From Flavobacterium sp. (GTDB taxonomy: Bacteria > Bacteroidota > Bacteroidia > Flavobacteriales > Flavobacteriaceae), in assembly GCA_030151255.1 (NCBI GenBank), contig JASLED010000027.1:1-15847 (forward strand): 15,847 bases of DNA, given 5' to 3'. Every line of letters starts with the position of its first letter. Position 1 is the stretch's first letter. Shown here piece by piece: positions 1 through 8,026 of the stretch. The position numbers and the translations under genes are program-made. The notes under the pieces were generated by a model. The model saw only the letters and a program-made list of their open reading frames with translations. It searched no databases and was not told where the DNA came from.

Positions 1-12
1 TAGCATAATTAA

Positions 13-720
13 TTATTCGTTAGTAAATACAAAACTGTGACACGCAACAATAGCTGCAGTTTCTGTTCGTAGCCTAGTATGACCTAAAGATACTGGTTTG
101 TATCCTTTGTCTAAAGCTAATTTTATTTCATTTGTAGAAAAATCTCCTTCCGGACCTACTAAAAGTACATAATCTTCGTGTAAAGGAATACAGTTTTTTA
201 ATAATATTTTTTCTTTATCATCTTCACAATGAGCAATATATAAATTACCTTGAAGGTTTTTTTGTAGAAAATCTTTCATTGTAATAGGTTCATTCAAAAT
301 CGGTAAGTGCGTTTGAAGTGATTGTTTCATTGCCGATTGAATAATTTTTTCAAAACGTTCGGTTTTGACTATTTTTCTTTCAGAATGTTCACAAATAATA
401 GGAGTTATTTCGTGAATTCCCATTTCTGTAGCTTTTTCCAAAAACCATTCGTAACGTTCATTCATTTTGGTTGGTGCAACAGCCAAATGCAATCGAAATG
501 GTGTTTTTTCTTGGTTAGTATATTGAATAATTTCTGTAATACAGTTTTTTTCAGAACCAAGTGTTATACGCGTTTCAAACAAAGTTCCTTGTCCATTAGT
601 TACCCAAAGTGTATCACCGTCTTTTTTGCGTAATACACGAATGATGTGTTTACTTTCGTCCTTGTCAAAGGTAAAATTACTAAGGTCTTTGTTGATATCT
701 GGAGAATAAAAAAGTTGCAT
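13..720 (-). CDS. rsmE: 16S rRNA (uracil(1498)-N(3))-methyltransferase RsmE
   Basis: RsmE methylates N3 of U1498 in helix 44 of 16S rRNA, using S-adenosylmethionine, on the assembled 30S subunit. The 235-residue protein has the usual family length. An N-terminal PUA-like segment (about 1-70) is followed by a SPOUT methyltransferase domain. The knot motifs that bind the cofactor are clear: GPEGDFS at about residues 189-195 and LGHTRLRTETAA at about 212-223, close to the family patterns GPEGGFS and LGxRILRxETA. The ATG ends at 720, the stop lies at 13-15, and no better start is seen. It lies 11 bp downstream of tsaD on the same strand, so the two are probably co-transcribed. That pairing is inferred from spacing only. 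The assignment itself is secure. Confidence 0.95.
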   Translation of the reverse strand: MQLFYSPDINKDLSNFTFDKDESKHIIRVLRKKDGDTLWVTNGQGTLFETRITLGSEKNCITEIIQYTNQEKTPFRLHLAVAPTKMNERYEWFLEKATEMGIHEITPIICEHSERKIVKTERFEKIIQSAMKQSLQTHLPILNEPITMKDFLQKNLQGNLYIAHCEDDKEKILLKNCIPLHEDYVLLVGPEGDFSTNEIKLALDKGYKPVSLGHTRLRTETAAIVACHSFVFTNE

Positions 721-731
721 AAATAAAAAAA

Positions 732-1754
732 TTAAAATTCAATTCTTGCTTTTGAAACTACAGTCGAATCTTCAAATAAAGAATCTAAAAAACGATAATA
801 TCCAACAATACCAATCATGGCAGCATTATCTGTAGTATATTCAAATTTTGGAACAAAAGCTTTCCAATTGTATTTTTTTTCGGCTTCAACTAAAGCTGTT
901 CGTATTCCAGAATTTGCAGAAACGCCTCCTCCAATTACAATTTGGTTAATTCCGGTTGTTTTTACAGCTAATTTTAATTTATCTAACAAAATTTCAACAA
1001 TAGTATGTTGAATTGAAGCGCAAATGTCATTTTTGTTTTCTTCTATAAAGTTTGGATTTTCCTTTACTTGTTTTTGAATAAAATATAAAATTTGTGTTTT
1101 TAAACCACTAAAACTAAAGTTTAAGCCATCTACTTTTGGTTTGGTAAATTTATATTTTGTAGGATTTCCTAATTTTGAATATTTGTCAATCAACGGTCCA
1201 CCAGGATAAGGGAAACCAAGTATTTTTGCTGTTTTGTCAAAAGCTTCGCCAACAGCATCGTCCGTTGTTTCTCCCAAAATTTTCAAATCAAAAAAGCTAT
1301 TTACTTGTACAATTTGCGTATGTCCACCAGAAATAGTCATTGCCAAGAACGGAAAAGTAGGTTGTTCATATCCTTCTTCTTCAATAAAATGGCAAAGAAT
1401 ATGTGCGTGCATATGATTTACGGCAATTAACGGAATATTTAAAGATAATGCCAATGATTTTGCGAAAGAACCGCCAACAAGCAATGATCCCATTAATCCC
1501 GGGCCTTGAGTAAAGGCAATAGCATTCAAATCATCTTTTGTTATTCCTGCTTTTTTTAAAGCAATATCTACAACAGGTACAATATTTTGCTGATGCGCTC
1601 TTGATGCAAGCTCTGGAACTACACCGCCGTATTCTTCATGAATTTCTTGTCGAGCAACAACGTTCGACAAAACTTTATTGTTTTTTAAAACAGCCGCCGA
1701 AGTATCGTCGCAAGAACTTTCTATGGCTAAAATATAAGTTTGTTTTATAGACAT
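732..1754 (-). CDS. tsaD: tRNA N6-adenosine threonylcarbamoyltransferase TsaD
   Basis: TsaD (Kae1/Qri7 family) is the catalytic subunit that transfers threonylcarbamoyl from threonylcarbamoyl-AMP to A37 of ANN-decoding tRNAs, with TsaB and TsaE as partners. The 340-residue protein shows the full ASKHA-fold signature. It opens with ILAIESSCDDTSAAVL near the start, followed by GPGLMGSLLVG at about 85-94. The metal-binding HMHAH (H114 and H118), SGGHT at about 142-146 and FSFSGLKT near 213-220 come next. GGGVSANS lies at 275-282 and TTDNAAMIG holds the third metal ligand, D309. The ATG lies at 1752-1754. tamB diverges upstream and rsmE follows 11 bp downstream. Incidentally, the tRNA-Thr genes at the right of this window decode ACN codons, so their products are ANN-type substrates of this enzyme. 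Confidence 0.97.
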   Translation of the reverse strand: MSIKQTYILAIESSCDDTSAAVLKNNKVLSNVVARQEIHEEYGGVVPELASRAHQQNIVPVVDIALKKAGITKDDLNAIAFTQGPGLMGSLLVGGSFAKSLALSLNIPLIAVNHMHAHILCHFIEEEGYEQPTFPFLAMTISGGHTQIVQVNSFFDLKILGETTDDAVGEAFDKTAKILGFPYPGGPLIDKYSKLGNPTKYKFTKPKVDGLNFSFSGLKTQILYFIQKQVKENPNFIEENKNDICASIQHTIVEILLDKLKLAVKTTGINQIVIGGGVSANSGIRTALVEAEKKYNWKAFVPKFEYTTDNAAMIGIVGYYRFLDSLFEDSTVVSKARIEF

Positions 1755-1817
1755 TTTTTTAAAATATTTACCGCTAATTATATCTTTTTTTGATGTAAAT
1801 CAATAATGAAATTTGGT

Positions 1818-1825
1818 TAAATTTG
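1818..1825 (+). promoter_or_regulatory. candidate -7 promoter element for tamB
   Basis: The sequence TAAATTTG is an exact match to the Bacteroidota sigma-A -7 consensus TAnnTTTG. It lies in the divergent region between tsaD and tamB and points towards tamB. The expected start of transcription is near 1830. No TTTG -33 element sits at the usual 19-bp spacing; the nearest candidate, at 1789-1792, is 25 bp away. The call therefore rests on the -7 box alone. It is consistent with a tamB reading frame that begins upstream of the TTG at 1928. Confidence 0.35.
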
Positions 1826-1927
1826 TTGATTCCTTATGATGGGTAATAATTAGGATTTAAGAGCAAATTTAAAACATTAATAGATATCAAAAAATTTAAA
1901 AAAATAGTTTTTCGTTCACTGCTTTCA

Positions 1928-4900
1928 TTGCTGTGTTTGTTGCTATTGGCTATAGGCTCGCTTACGTTGCCTGTGGTGCAAAGCTATGTAGCGCATTTTG
2001 CAACAAAAAAGCTCAACGAAAAGTTTGGTACTAATATTTCTATCGATCGGTTATCGATTGACTTTTTAGGTGGAATTTATCTAAAAGGAGTTACTGCAAA
2101 AGACAATCATCAAAATACTTTTATTTCCATTAATCAATTGCAAACTAGATTGGCTGATTTGGAAGCACTGAAAAAAGGACAAATTTTTTTAGGTACAACT
2201 CGTATTGATGGGTTAAATCTTACGATTCATAAATATAAAAATGAAGAACTTACAAATTTAGATTTGTTAATTGAAGCGTTTGATGATGGAAAGGAAGGCG
2301 AAGGAAAGTTTAGATTAGGTGCTTCGAAGATTAAAATTAAAAATTCGCATTTAATTATTTCTGATGCAAATGCAAATGAAGAAATTGCAGTAGATTTTAA
2401 GAAAATAAAAGGGGAGGTTCATAAGTTTTTGATAAAAGGACCAGAGATTTATGGTTTGGTGCAAGATGTGAGTTTTGAAGATCATTGGGGAATGAATGTG
2501 AAGAAACTTTCTGCTGATTTTTCGCATACAAAAACTACTATAGGATTAAAAAATATGCAATTGGTAACAGATCAGTCAGATATTAATGGCGATTTGTTAT
2601 TTACCTTTCAACCCGGCGACATGAAGCATTTTGTTGATAAGGTTGATTGGGATTTTAATATTAAAAATGCTAAGCTAAATACTTCTGATATCAACGTATT
2701 TGCACATGAATTTGCATCAAATAAACAATTGTTTTTTAGAGGGCACATGAAAGGCGTGATGAACAACTTTGTATTAGAAAATGCTTCGTTGATTGATGAA
2801 AATAACTCGCAAATTAATGGACGTTTTGCATTTAAAAATGTTTTTGATGCACATGCGCCGTTTTGGATGAAGGCAAATTTAACGCATTTGCAAACCACGA
2901 GATATAATTTGATTTCGTTAATGCCAGATTTGCTTACAACACATTTACCTACCGAATTTGAAGGTTTAGGATTTGTAACTATTGTAGGAGATATTGAACT
3001 TACAAAACGTACATTAGATGCAGATGTTCAGCTTTTAACTTCTATTGGGAAAGGGAAGGTGAAAGTAGATATTAATCGTTTAAATGAACCAGATAATGCG
3101 CAATATAAAGGAAACATTAAGCTAGATCAGTTCGATTTAGGAAGCTTTATCAATAATCCTCAATTTGGATTAACGTCTTTGGATTTGTATATTGATGGAA
3201 AAGGATTTAATCAAGAATCATTAAATACATCATTAAAAGGAAATGTGTTTACATTTACTTTTAGAAATTACAAATACACTGCCTTAACAGTTGATGGCTC
3301 TATGAAAATGCCTTATTTTAAAGGATTGTTGCATAGTGAAGATCCGAATGCAAAATTAGATTTTAACGGAACGATTGATCTAAGTGCGAAGGTGAAAAAT
3401 TATGATTTTGTTGCAAAAATTGATTATGCTGATTTATATACACTTGGTTTAGTAAACGATACATTATCTAAATTTAGTGGTGATTTTGAATTTAAAGCCA
3501 AAGGAAATTCCATTGAAGATTTGGAAGGAACTTTTGATTTGTATAATGCTGTTTATACTAATAGTAAAGATAAATATGTTTTTGAGCCATTTTCTGTAGA
3601 ATCACAATTTTTAGAAAATGGAGAACGAGCAATAAAATTTAATTCAAAAGAAGCAATTCATGGAATTATTCAAGGAAATTTCTTGTTTTCAGAAACTAAA
3701 GCTTTATTTACAAACGCTTTAGGTAGTTTGTATACAAATTATTCGCCTCATAAAATCAAAAAAAATCAATATATAGATTTTGATGTAACGGTGCACAACC
3801 GATTAATCGAAGTTTTCTTGCCGCAGCTTAGTTTGAGCGAACAAACACATATTGACGGAATGATTGATAGTGATAAAAATCTATTCCGTTTAAATTTCGA
3901 TTCGCCAAATGTGGCGCTAGATGGCGTAGAGTTTTTTAATATTTTATTGAATGTAAATAATTCAAATCCAATTTACAACACATATATATCAATAGATAGT
4001 GTTCATACCAAGTTTTATAATATTTCCGATTTCAATTTGCTAAATCTTACGCATAACGATACATTATTTGTAAGATCGGAGTTTAAAGGCGGAAATAAAG
4101 GAAACGATAAATATGCATTAAATCTTTACCATACCATTAATGAAAAAGAAATGTCTGTGGTTGGATTTAAAAAATCAGAAGTTTTCTTCAAAGATTTTAA
4201 ATGGGAAATTAATAAGAAAGACGACAAATCAAATAAAATTATTTTCAACAAAAGTATTGATGATTTTATCATCGAAAACATCAATATCGCCCATAATGAT
4301 CAGATTGTAAATGTAAATGGTTTGATGAGAGGTATGGAAAACAAAGATTTTAGTATTTCTTTTCTTGGAGTTGATTTAAGCAAGGTTACACCAGATATTG
4401 ACGGTTTGGCATTTGGCGGATCAATTGATGGAGATGTGCATTTTTCGCAGAAAAAAGACGTGTTTAAACCAAAGGTTAATTTAATTATTGACGATTTGGC
4501 GATGAATAATGTTTATTTAGGCAACTTAGCACTAAATGTAGTGGGAGACGAAAAACTGAAAACTTTTGATGTTCGTACTACAATTTTGGATAAAAGTGAA
4601 AAAGAACGTTTTTATTTAAACGGACAAATTGATGTAATTAATAAACAAACCTATCTAAATTTAGAATCAGGTTTTGATGATTTTCCGCTTACTACAATTG
4701 CGCCTTTCTTAAAAAGTGTAATTACCGATATGACCGGAACGGCATTTGGAAAGATAAGTGTTTTAGGCACACTTAAAAATCCTGATGTAAATGGACGTGT
4801 GTATTTAAATGATACCAAATTTAAGTCAAAATTTACTGGTGTAAGTTATGCTTTTGATCCAGAAACACCTTTAGATATTACACTAAAACAATTTATTTTA

Positions 4901-6373
4901 AGAAGAGCTGGAATTAGTGATATGAAGCAAAAAACAAGAGGTTTTGTAGATGGTAACGTTTCTCATAAAATGTTTAAAGATTGGGTAATGAATTTAAGTT
5001 TAAGTTCTGCCAATTTATTAGCGTTAGATACTGAGTATGAAGAAGGATCTCTTTATTATGGAACAGCATACATCAATGGAAATGCAAGTATTACTGGACC
5101 TTTAGAAATGCTGAGAATTAATATTAATGCAACTTCAAATAAAGGAACATCCATTAAAATTCCATTAAAAGAAGCGCAAGGATCTGGCGAAAATAATTAT
5201 ATCCATTTCTTGTCGCCCGAAGAGAAGAAGTTGCGTTTAAAAAATGTAGAATACGATCCGTATAAATATAGAAATAGCGGAATTGAATTAGATTTTGAAT
5301 TTTATGTTACACCAGATGCCGAAATCGAAATTATTCTTGATAAAGAATCAGGACATGCTATGAAAGGACGTGGAGCCGGATTTATTACAATGGAAATTAA
5401 TACACTCGGAAAATTCAATATGTGGGGCGATTTCCAAGCATATGAGGGGGAATACAATTTCAAATATGGTGGATTAATTGATAAAAAATTTGTAGTTAAA
5501 AAATATGGATCAATTCGTTGGGACGGAAACCCGATGAATGCAATGTTAGATCTTCAGGCAATTTATCATACAGAAGCCAATCCTAGTGTTATTATAGATA
5601 ATTCGATTATTAACAGAAAAGTACCAACTGATGTATCTATTGTATTAAATGGAAGTTTGAGCAATCCAGAGGTTGATTTTGATATTACTTTCCCAACAGT
5701 TAGCACGGTTGTAAAATCAGAATTAGATTATAAGTTGAGCGATAGAGATACTAGAGAACGTCAGGCAATGGCATTGCTAGCAACAGGATCGTTCTTCTCA
5801 TCAGATAATTCATCATCAACTTTAGCAGGAAGTTTGTTTGAGCGTGCAAGTAGTATTTTTGACGATTTATTTACAGATGAAGATGGAAAAGTAAAAATTG
5901 GATTGAACTACGCTCAAGGAGAAAGAAATCCATATACACAAACAGAAGGAAGGTTAGGAGTTACTTTTTCAACAAAAGTTACAGATCGAATTACTGTAAA
6001 TGGTAAATTAGGTGTACCTGTTGGTGGAGTAGAACAATCTGTTATTGTAGGTGATGTAGAAGTTTTGTTGAGAATTAATCAAGAAGGAACATTAAACGCT
6101 CGTTTCTTTAATCGTCAAAATGACATTAATTATATTGGTGAGGGAATTGGTTATACGCAAGGAGTCGGTATTTCGTATGAAGTAGATTTTGATACGTTAA
6201 AAGAATTAATAGCTAAAATTATTAATCAGCAAAACCAAAAGAATAAAAAGGATAAACAAGATCAGAAAAATAATTCTGCAGAAGATTTACCAGATTCTGA
6301 TTACAGCAAAGAATTTATTCATTTTTACGAATCAAGAAGAAAAACGGGTGCTCGAAATAATCAAGGAAATTAA
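1928..6373 (+). CDS. tamB: TamB-like translocation/assembly module protein (DUF490), start uncertain
   Basis: This is a large AsmA/TamB-type envelope protein of 1481 residues or slightly more. Family members are anchored in the inner membrane and span the periplasm as a long beta groove; they are linked to lipid transport to, and protein assembly in, the outer membrane. An N-terminal hydrophobic anchor is followed by a very long beta-rich body. The C-terminal TamB domain is clear, with FNMWGDFQAYEGEYNFKYGG, then SLSNPEVDFDITFP and a stretch ending RQAMALLATGSFF, before a charged Lys/Gln/Asp-rich tail. The TTG at 1928 is the first standard start, but the frame is open back to 1850. The codons before it encode KKFKKIVFR followed by the hydrophobic run, which is the expected basic N-terminus of a membrane anchor. 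The real protein therefore probably begins upstream, although no ATG, GTG or TTG is available there. The function is confident; the start is not. Confidence 0.88.
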   Translation: MLCLLLLAIGSLTLPVVQSYVAHFATKKLNEKFGTNISIDRLSIDFLGGIYLKGVTAKDNHQNTFISINQLQTRLADLEALKKGQIFLGTTRIDGLNLTIHKYKNEELTNLDLLIEAFDDGKEGEGKFRLGASKIKIKNSHLIISDANANEEIAVDFKKIKGEVHKFLIKGPEIYGLVQDVSFEDHWGMNVKKLSADFSHTKTTIGLKNMQLVTDQSDINGDLLFTFQPGDMKHFVDKVDWDFNIKNAKLNTSDINVFAHEFASNKQLFFRGHMKGVMNNFVLENASLIDENNSQINGRFAFKNVFDAHAPFWMKANLTHLQTTRYNLISLMPDLLTTHLPTEFEGLGFVTIVGDIELTKRTLDADVQLLTSIGKGKVKVDINRLNEPDNAQYKGNIKLDQFDLGSFINNPQFGLTSLDLYIDGKGFNQESLNTSLKGNVFTFTFRNYKYTALTVDGSMKMPYFKGLLHSEDPNAKLDFNGTIDLSAKVKNYDFVAKIDYADLYTLGLVNDTLSKFSGDFEFKAKGNSIEDLEGTFDLYNAVYTNSKDKYVFEPFSVESQFLENGERAIKFNSKEAIHGIIQGNFLFSETKALFTNALGSLYTNYSPHKIKKNQYIDFDVTVHNRLIEVFLPQLSLSEQTHIDGMIDSDKNLFRLNFDSPNVALDGVEFFNILLNVNNSNPIYNTYISIDSVHTKFYNISDFNLLNLTHNDTLFVRSEFKGGNKGNDKYALNLYHTINEKEMSVVGFKKSEVFFKDFKWEINKKDDKSNKIIFNKSIDDFIIENINIAHNDQIVNVNGLMRGMENKDFSISFLGVDLSKVTPDIDGLAFGGSIDGDVHFSQKKDVFKPKVNLIIDDLAMNNVYLGNLALNVVGDEKLKTFDVRTTILDKSEKERFYLNGQIDVINKQTYLNLESGFDDFPLTTIAPFLKSVITDMTGTAFGKISVLGTLKNPDVNGRVYLNDTKFKSKFTGVSYAFDPETPLDITLKQFILRRAGISDMKQKTRGFVDGNVSHKMFKDWVMNLSLSSANLLALDTEYEEGSLYYGTAYINGNASITGPLEMLRININATSNKGTSIKIPLKEAQGSGENNYIHFLSPEEKKLRLKNVEYDPYKYRNSGIELDFEFYVTPDAEIEIILDKESGHAMKGRGAGFITMEINTLGKFNMWGDFQAYEGEYNFKYGGLIDKKFVVKKYGSIRWDGNPMNAMLDLQAIYHTEANPSVIIDNSIINRKVPTDVSIVLNGSLSNPEVDFDITFPTVSTVVKSELDYKLSDRDTRERQAMALLATGSFFSSDNSSSTLAGSLFERASSIFDDLFTDEDGKVKIGLNYAQGERNPYTQTEGRLGVTFSTKVTDRITVNGKLGVPVGGVEQSVIVGDVEVLLRINQEGTLNARFFNRQNDINYIGEGIGYTQGVGISYEVDFDTLKELIAKIINQQNQKNKKDKQDQKNNSAEDLPDSDYSKEFIHFYESRRKTGARNNQGN

Positions 6374-6403
6374 GTAATTATATATCAAAAAGATCTATGT
6401 TGG

Positions 6404-7147
6404 ATGATAGGATTGAAGAAAAAACAAATTGCTCCATCAGGTAAACTGAATCTTTTGTTGGATCGCTTTATATTGATTGATAATAAATGTAATCAAGAGC
6501 TAGAGTATATTTTATTTCCAGATGGCGAAATTGATATTCGTATCCAAATTGATCATAATGATTCAGTTACGGTAGATCAAATTCCTTTGCATCAATCAAT
6601 TGAGTTTTTAACAATTAAAAGCAATTCGATTTTTATAGTTGCTTGTTTTTCTTTATTTGGAAAAGAAATATTGCTTAATATTAATGCAAATATAAACGAA
6701 GTATTTGCTAAAATTGCTTTAAACGTACATCAAAAGAATACTTTACAATTTGATTTTGAAGGTTTTGTACATCAGGTCGAAGCCTTTCTGCTTGAATTAA
6801 TTCCTTCTTCAATTGATTCAAGAAAACTCAAATTATTTCAATTAATTAAATATAATTTTGACGAGCAAACTGTTCAAGAAATTGCCAATCAAGTAGGTTG
6901 GAGCTCTCGCTCTATAAATCGATATTTTTCTGCTGAATTTGGTATTTCTTTAAAGTTTTATCTAACCTTGTTGCGTTTTAAAACTTCTGTTCAACAATTA
7001 AAAGAAAGCGAACTTTATCCTTTTATGAACTTTAGCGATCAACCTCATTTTATAAAAGAAATTAAAAAGTTTTCAGGTTTTACGCCAACAGAACTAATCA
7101 AAAACAAAAATGGCCGATTTATACAATTATTAGGTATCAATAAATAA
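6404..7147 (+). CDS. AraC-family helix-turn-helix transcriptional regulator
   Basis: The 247-residue protein carries a C-terminal AraC-type DNA-binding domain at about residues 145-235. The first helix-turn-helix is TVQEIANQVGWSSRSINRYF (about 156-175). The second is less typical but ends with the family signature FSDQPHF...FSGFTPTEL (about 210-231). The N-terminal half (about 1-130) contains YILFPDGEIDIRIQ, resembling the DUF6597-type ligand or regulatory domain found before some AraC HTHs; its ligand is unknown. The ATG at 6404 lies 30 bp after the tamB stop, so read-through from tamB is possible. It is followed 24 bp later by a small membrane protein gene and then by a DUF3861 gene, and those two are its most likely targets. 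That link is an inference from position. Confidence 0.82.
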   Translation: MIGLKKKQIAPSGKLNLLLDRFILIDNKCNQELEYILFPDGEIDIRIQIDHNDSVTVDQIPLHQSIEFLTIKSNSIFIVACFSLFGKEILLNINANINEVFAKIALNVHQKNTLQFDFEGFVHQVEAFLLELIPSSIDSRKLKLFQLIKYNFDEQTVQEIANQVGWSSRSINRYFSAEFGISLKFYLTLLRFKTSVQQLKESELYPFMNFSDQPHFIKEIKKFSGFTPTELIKNKNGRFIQLLGINK

Positions 7148-7171
7148 TAGTTTTGCTCCAAATCAATTAAA

Positions 7172-7402
7172 ATGAATCAAAATTTGGAAAATAACCAGTT
7201 GCCAAAACAATGGAAAATGTTATTTATAGCAATTAGCTTTGTTTATGTTTTTGTGAATATTTTTTACTTCATCTTGGGCGATTTTTTAATAGCATTGCCT
7301 GCTTTAATACGAACTTTAATTATTGCTTGTGTTTTTGTTCCTGTTTTTGGAAAAGTTATTCCATTGGTTCAACAAAAAATTTATAAATGGATAATAAAGT
7401 AA
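7172..7402 (+). CDS. small two-helix membrane protein, DUF2798-like
   Basis: This 76-residue protein has two predicted membrane helices, at about residues 17-37 and 42-62. A short polar N-terminus (MNQNLENNQLPKQWK) precedes them and a basic tail (QQKIYKWIIK) follows. The pattern of an Arg just before helix 2, then a VPVFGKVIPLVQQ turn, resembles DUF2798 proteins, which are also about 75 residues with two helices; this is similarity by eye only. Its ATG lies 24 bp after the AraC-type regulator and its TAA ends 2 bp before the preferred ATG of the DUF3861 gene, so it reads as the middle gene of a small operon. No biochemical function can be assigned. Confidence 0.68.
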   Translation: MNQNLENNQLPKQWKMLFIAISFVYVFVNIFYFILGDFLIALPALIRTLIIACVFVPVFGKVIPLVQQKIYKWIIK

Positions 7403-7404
7403 TT

Positions 7405-7698
7405 ATGCAAAAAAAAGTAAACACTTATCAAGTAAGTATCAATCAAATCTCAAACAAAGAAGGAGAATCGGTTCAGGTGGCTCCAATAGAATTTCTTTTC
7501 GAAAATCACGATGATGTTTTTGGAATTGTTCAAAAAATAAAAGAAAAACAATTATTTGATGATGAAAACGATAGTAAACAATTTGCCATCGGTTTAAAGC
7601 TTTTTGGAGATTGTATCATTAAAAATAAGAATCACGAATTATTTTCTGAAATGCAGCCAGCTTTTATTGCTTTTATGAAAAAATTAAAGAGCAAATAA
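7405..7698 (+). CDS. DUF3861 domain-containing protein
   Basis: This small soluble protein, 97 residues from the ATG at 7405, matches the DUF3861 layout across its whole length. It has an N-terminal beta segment (KVNTYQVSINQI), then PIEFLFENHDD, then a helix (VQKIKEKQLFD), the conserved IGLKLFGDCIIKNKNHELF, and a final helix ending FMKKLKSK. An in-frame ATG at 7387 would add six residues and overlap the upstream gene by 16 bp. I prefer 7405 because known members begin just before the first beta strand and it leaves a clean 2-bp gap. The function of DUF3861 is unknown. It is the last gene before a strong terminator at 7701-7744. Confidence 0.85.
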   Translation: MQKKVNTYQVSINQISNKEGESVQVAPIEFLFENHDDVFGIVQKIKEKQLFDDENDSKQFAIGLKLFGDCIIKNKNHELFSEMQPAFIAFMKKLKSK

Positions 7699-7700
7699 TT

Positions 7701-7744
7701 AAAAAGGAGCTAATATCGATTATTGATGTTAGCTCCTTTTTTTT
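7701..7744 (+). terminator. intrinsic terminator after the DUF3861 gene
   Basis: A stem with left arm AAAAAGGAGCTAA and right arm TTAGCTCCTTTTT is followed by a run of eight T. The pairing continues into the loop through G-U wobbles, giving a long hairpin. It starts 2 bp after the DUF3861 stop codon and closes the plus-strand operon that begins at tamB or at the AraC gene. Confidence 0.9.
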
Positions 7745-7915
7745 GACTCAATTTATGTACTTCATAAACGTTATCTAATCTTGCTTAGAAAGATAAAAAC
7801 ATAAGCTAACACAATTTGAAAGTGTTAACTTTTTTATTGTATTGTTTTTTAATGAGATATAGATTTTGATGAAAACAACTTGTTAATGCATCAATAAAAT
7901 TAATGTAAATTTAAT
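7745..7915. other. gene-free stretch left of the insertion sequence
   Basis: These 171 bp hold no convincing reading frame on either strand. The only structure seen is a weak hairpin, TAACAC (7808-7813) with GTGTTA (7822-7827), followed by six T at 7830-7835 in the plus direction. It may be a second, back-up terminator. The minus strand next to the IS (7915 leftwards) does not continue the truncated DUF3667 gene in any recognisable way: after a few codons it meets a stop, and no further membrane segment is visible. Confidence 0.4.
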
Positions 7916-7938
7916 ACCCGTTGGGTGAAATGAATTGA
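7916..7938 (+). repeat. left terminal inverted repeat of the IS982 element
   Basis: The left end reads ACCCGTTGGGTGAAATGAATTG and pairs with the right end at 8902-8924, with 12 perfect outer positions and scattered mismatches further in. The neighbouring AT at 7914-7915 is also mirrored, but because AT is self-complementary it cannot be assigned to repeat or duplication. Confidence 0.88.
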
Positions 7939-7963
7939 GAAAAAAAAGAGGAATATTATTACG

Positions 7964-8026
7964 ATAGATATTGGTCAAGATACTGAAATTCAGTATCTTG
8001 ATGTCGCCAAACAAACCAATATCTAT
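7964..8026 (+). promoter_or_regulatory. split 24-bp hairpin over the transposase start region
   Basis: Two consecutive perfect inverted repeats form one hairpin. The outer arms are ATAGATATTGGT (7964-7975) and ACCAATATCTAT (8015-8026). The inner arms are CAAGATACTGAA (7976-7987) and TTCAGTATCTTG (7989-8000). A 14-nt bulge (8001-8014) sits on the 3' side only. The outer right arm covers the region just before the likely ATG and the first two bases of that codon (8025-8027). In a transcript entering from outside the IS, the start would be masked. Such masking is known for IS10 and IS50 transposases; its use here is an inference. The palindromes could instead be protein-binding sites. Confidence 0.6.

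Noticed and set aside
7745..7915. Remnant of the missing DUF3667 C-terminus on the left of the IS
   Set aside because: Reading the minus strand from 7915 gives about ten plausible residues and then a stop, with no further hydrophobic segment; I could not support a continuation.
7971..8024. N-terminal extension of the transposase from TTG 7971 or ATG 8001
   Set aside because: The added residues are encoded by the arms and bulge of a hairpin and do not resemble the family N-terminus, which fits the ATG at 8025. ATG 8001 remains possible.
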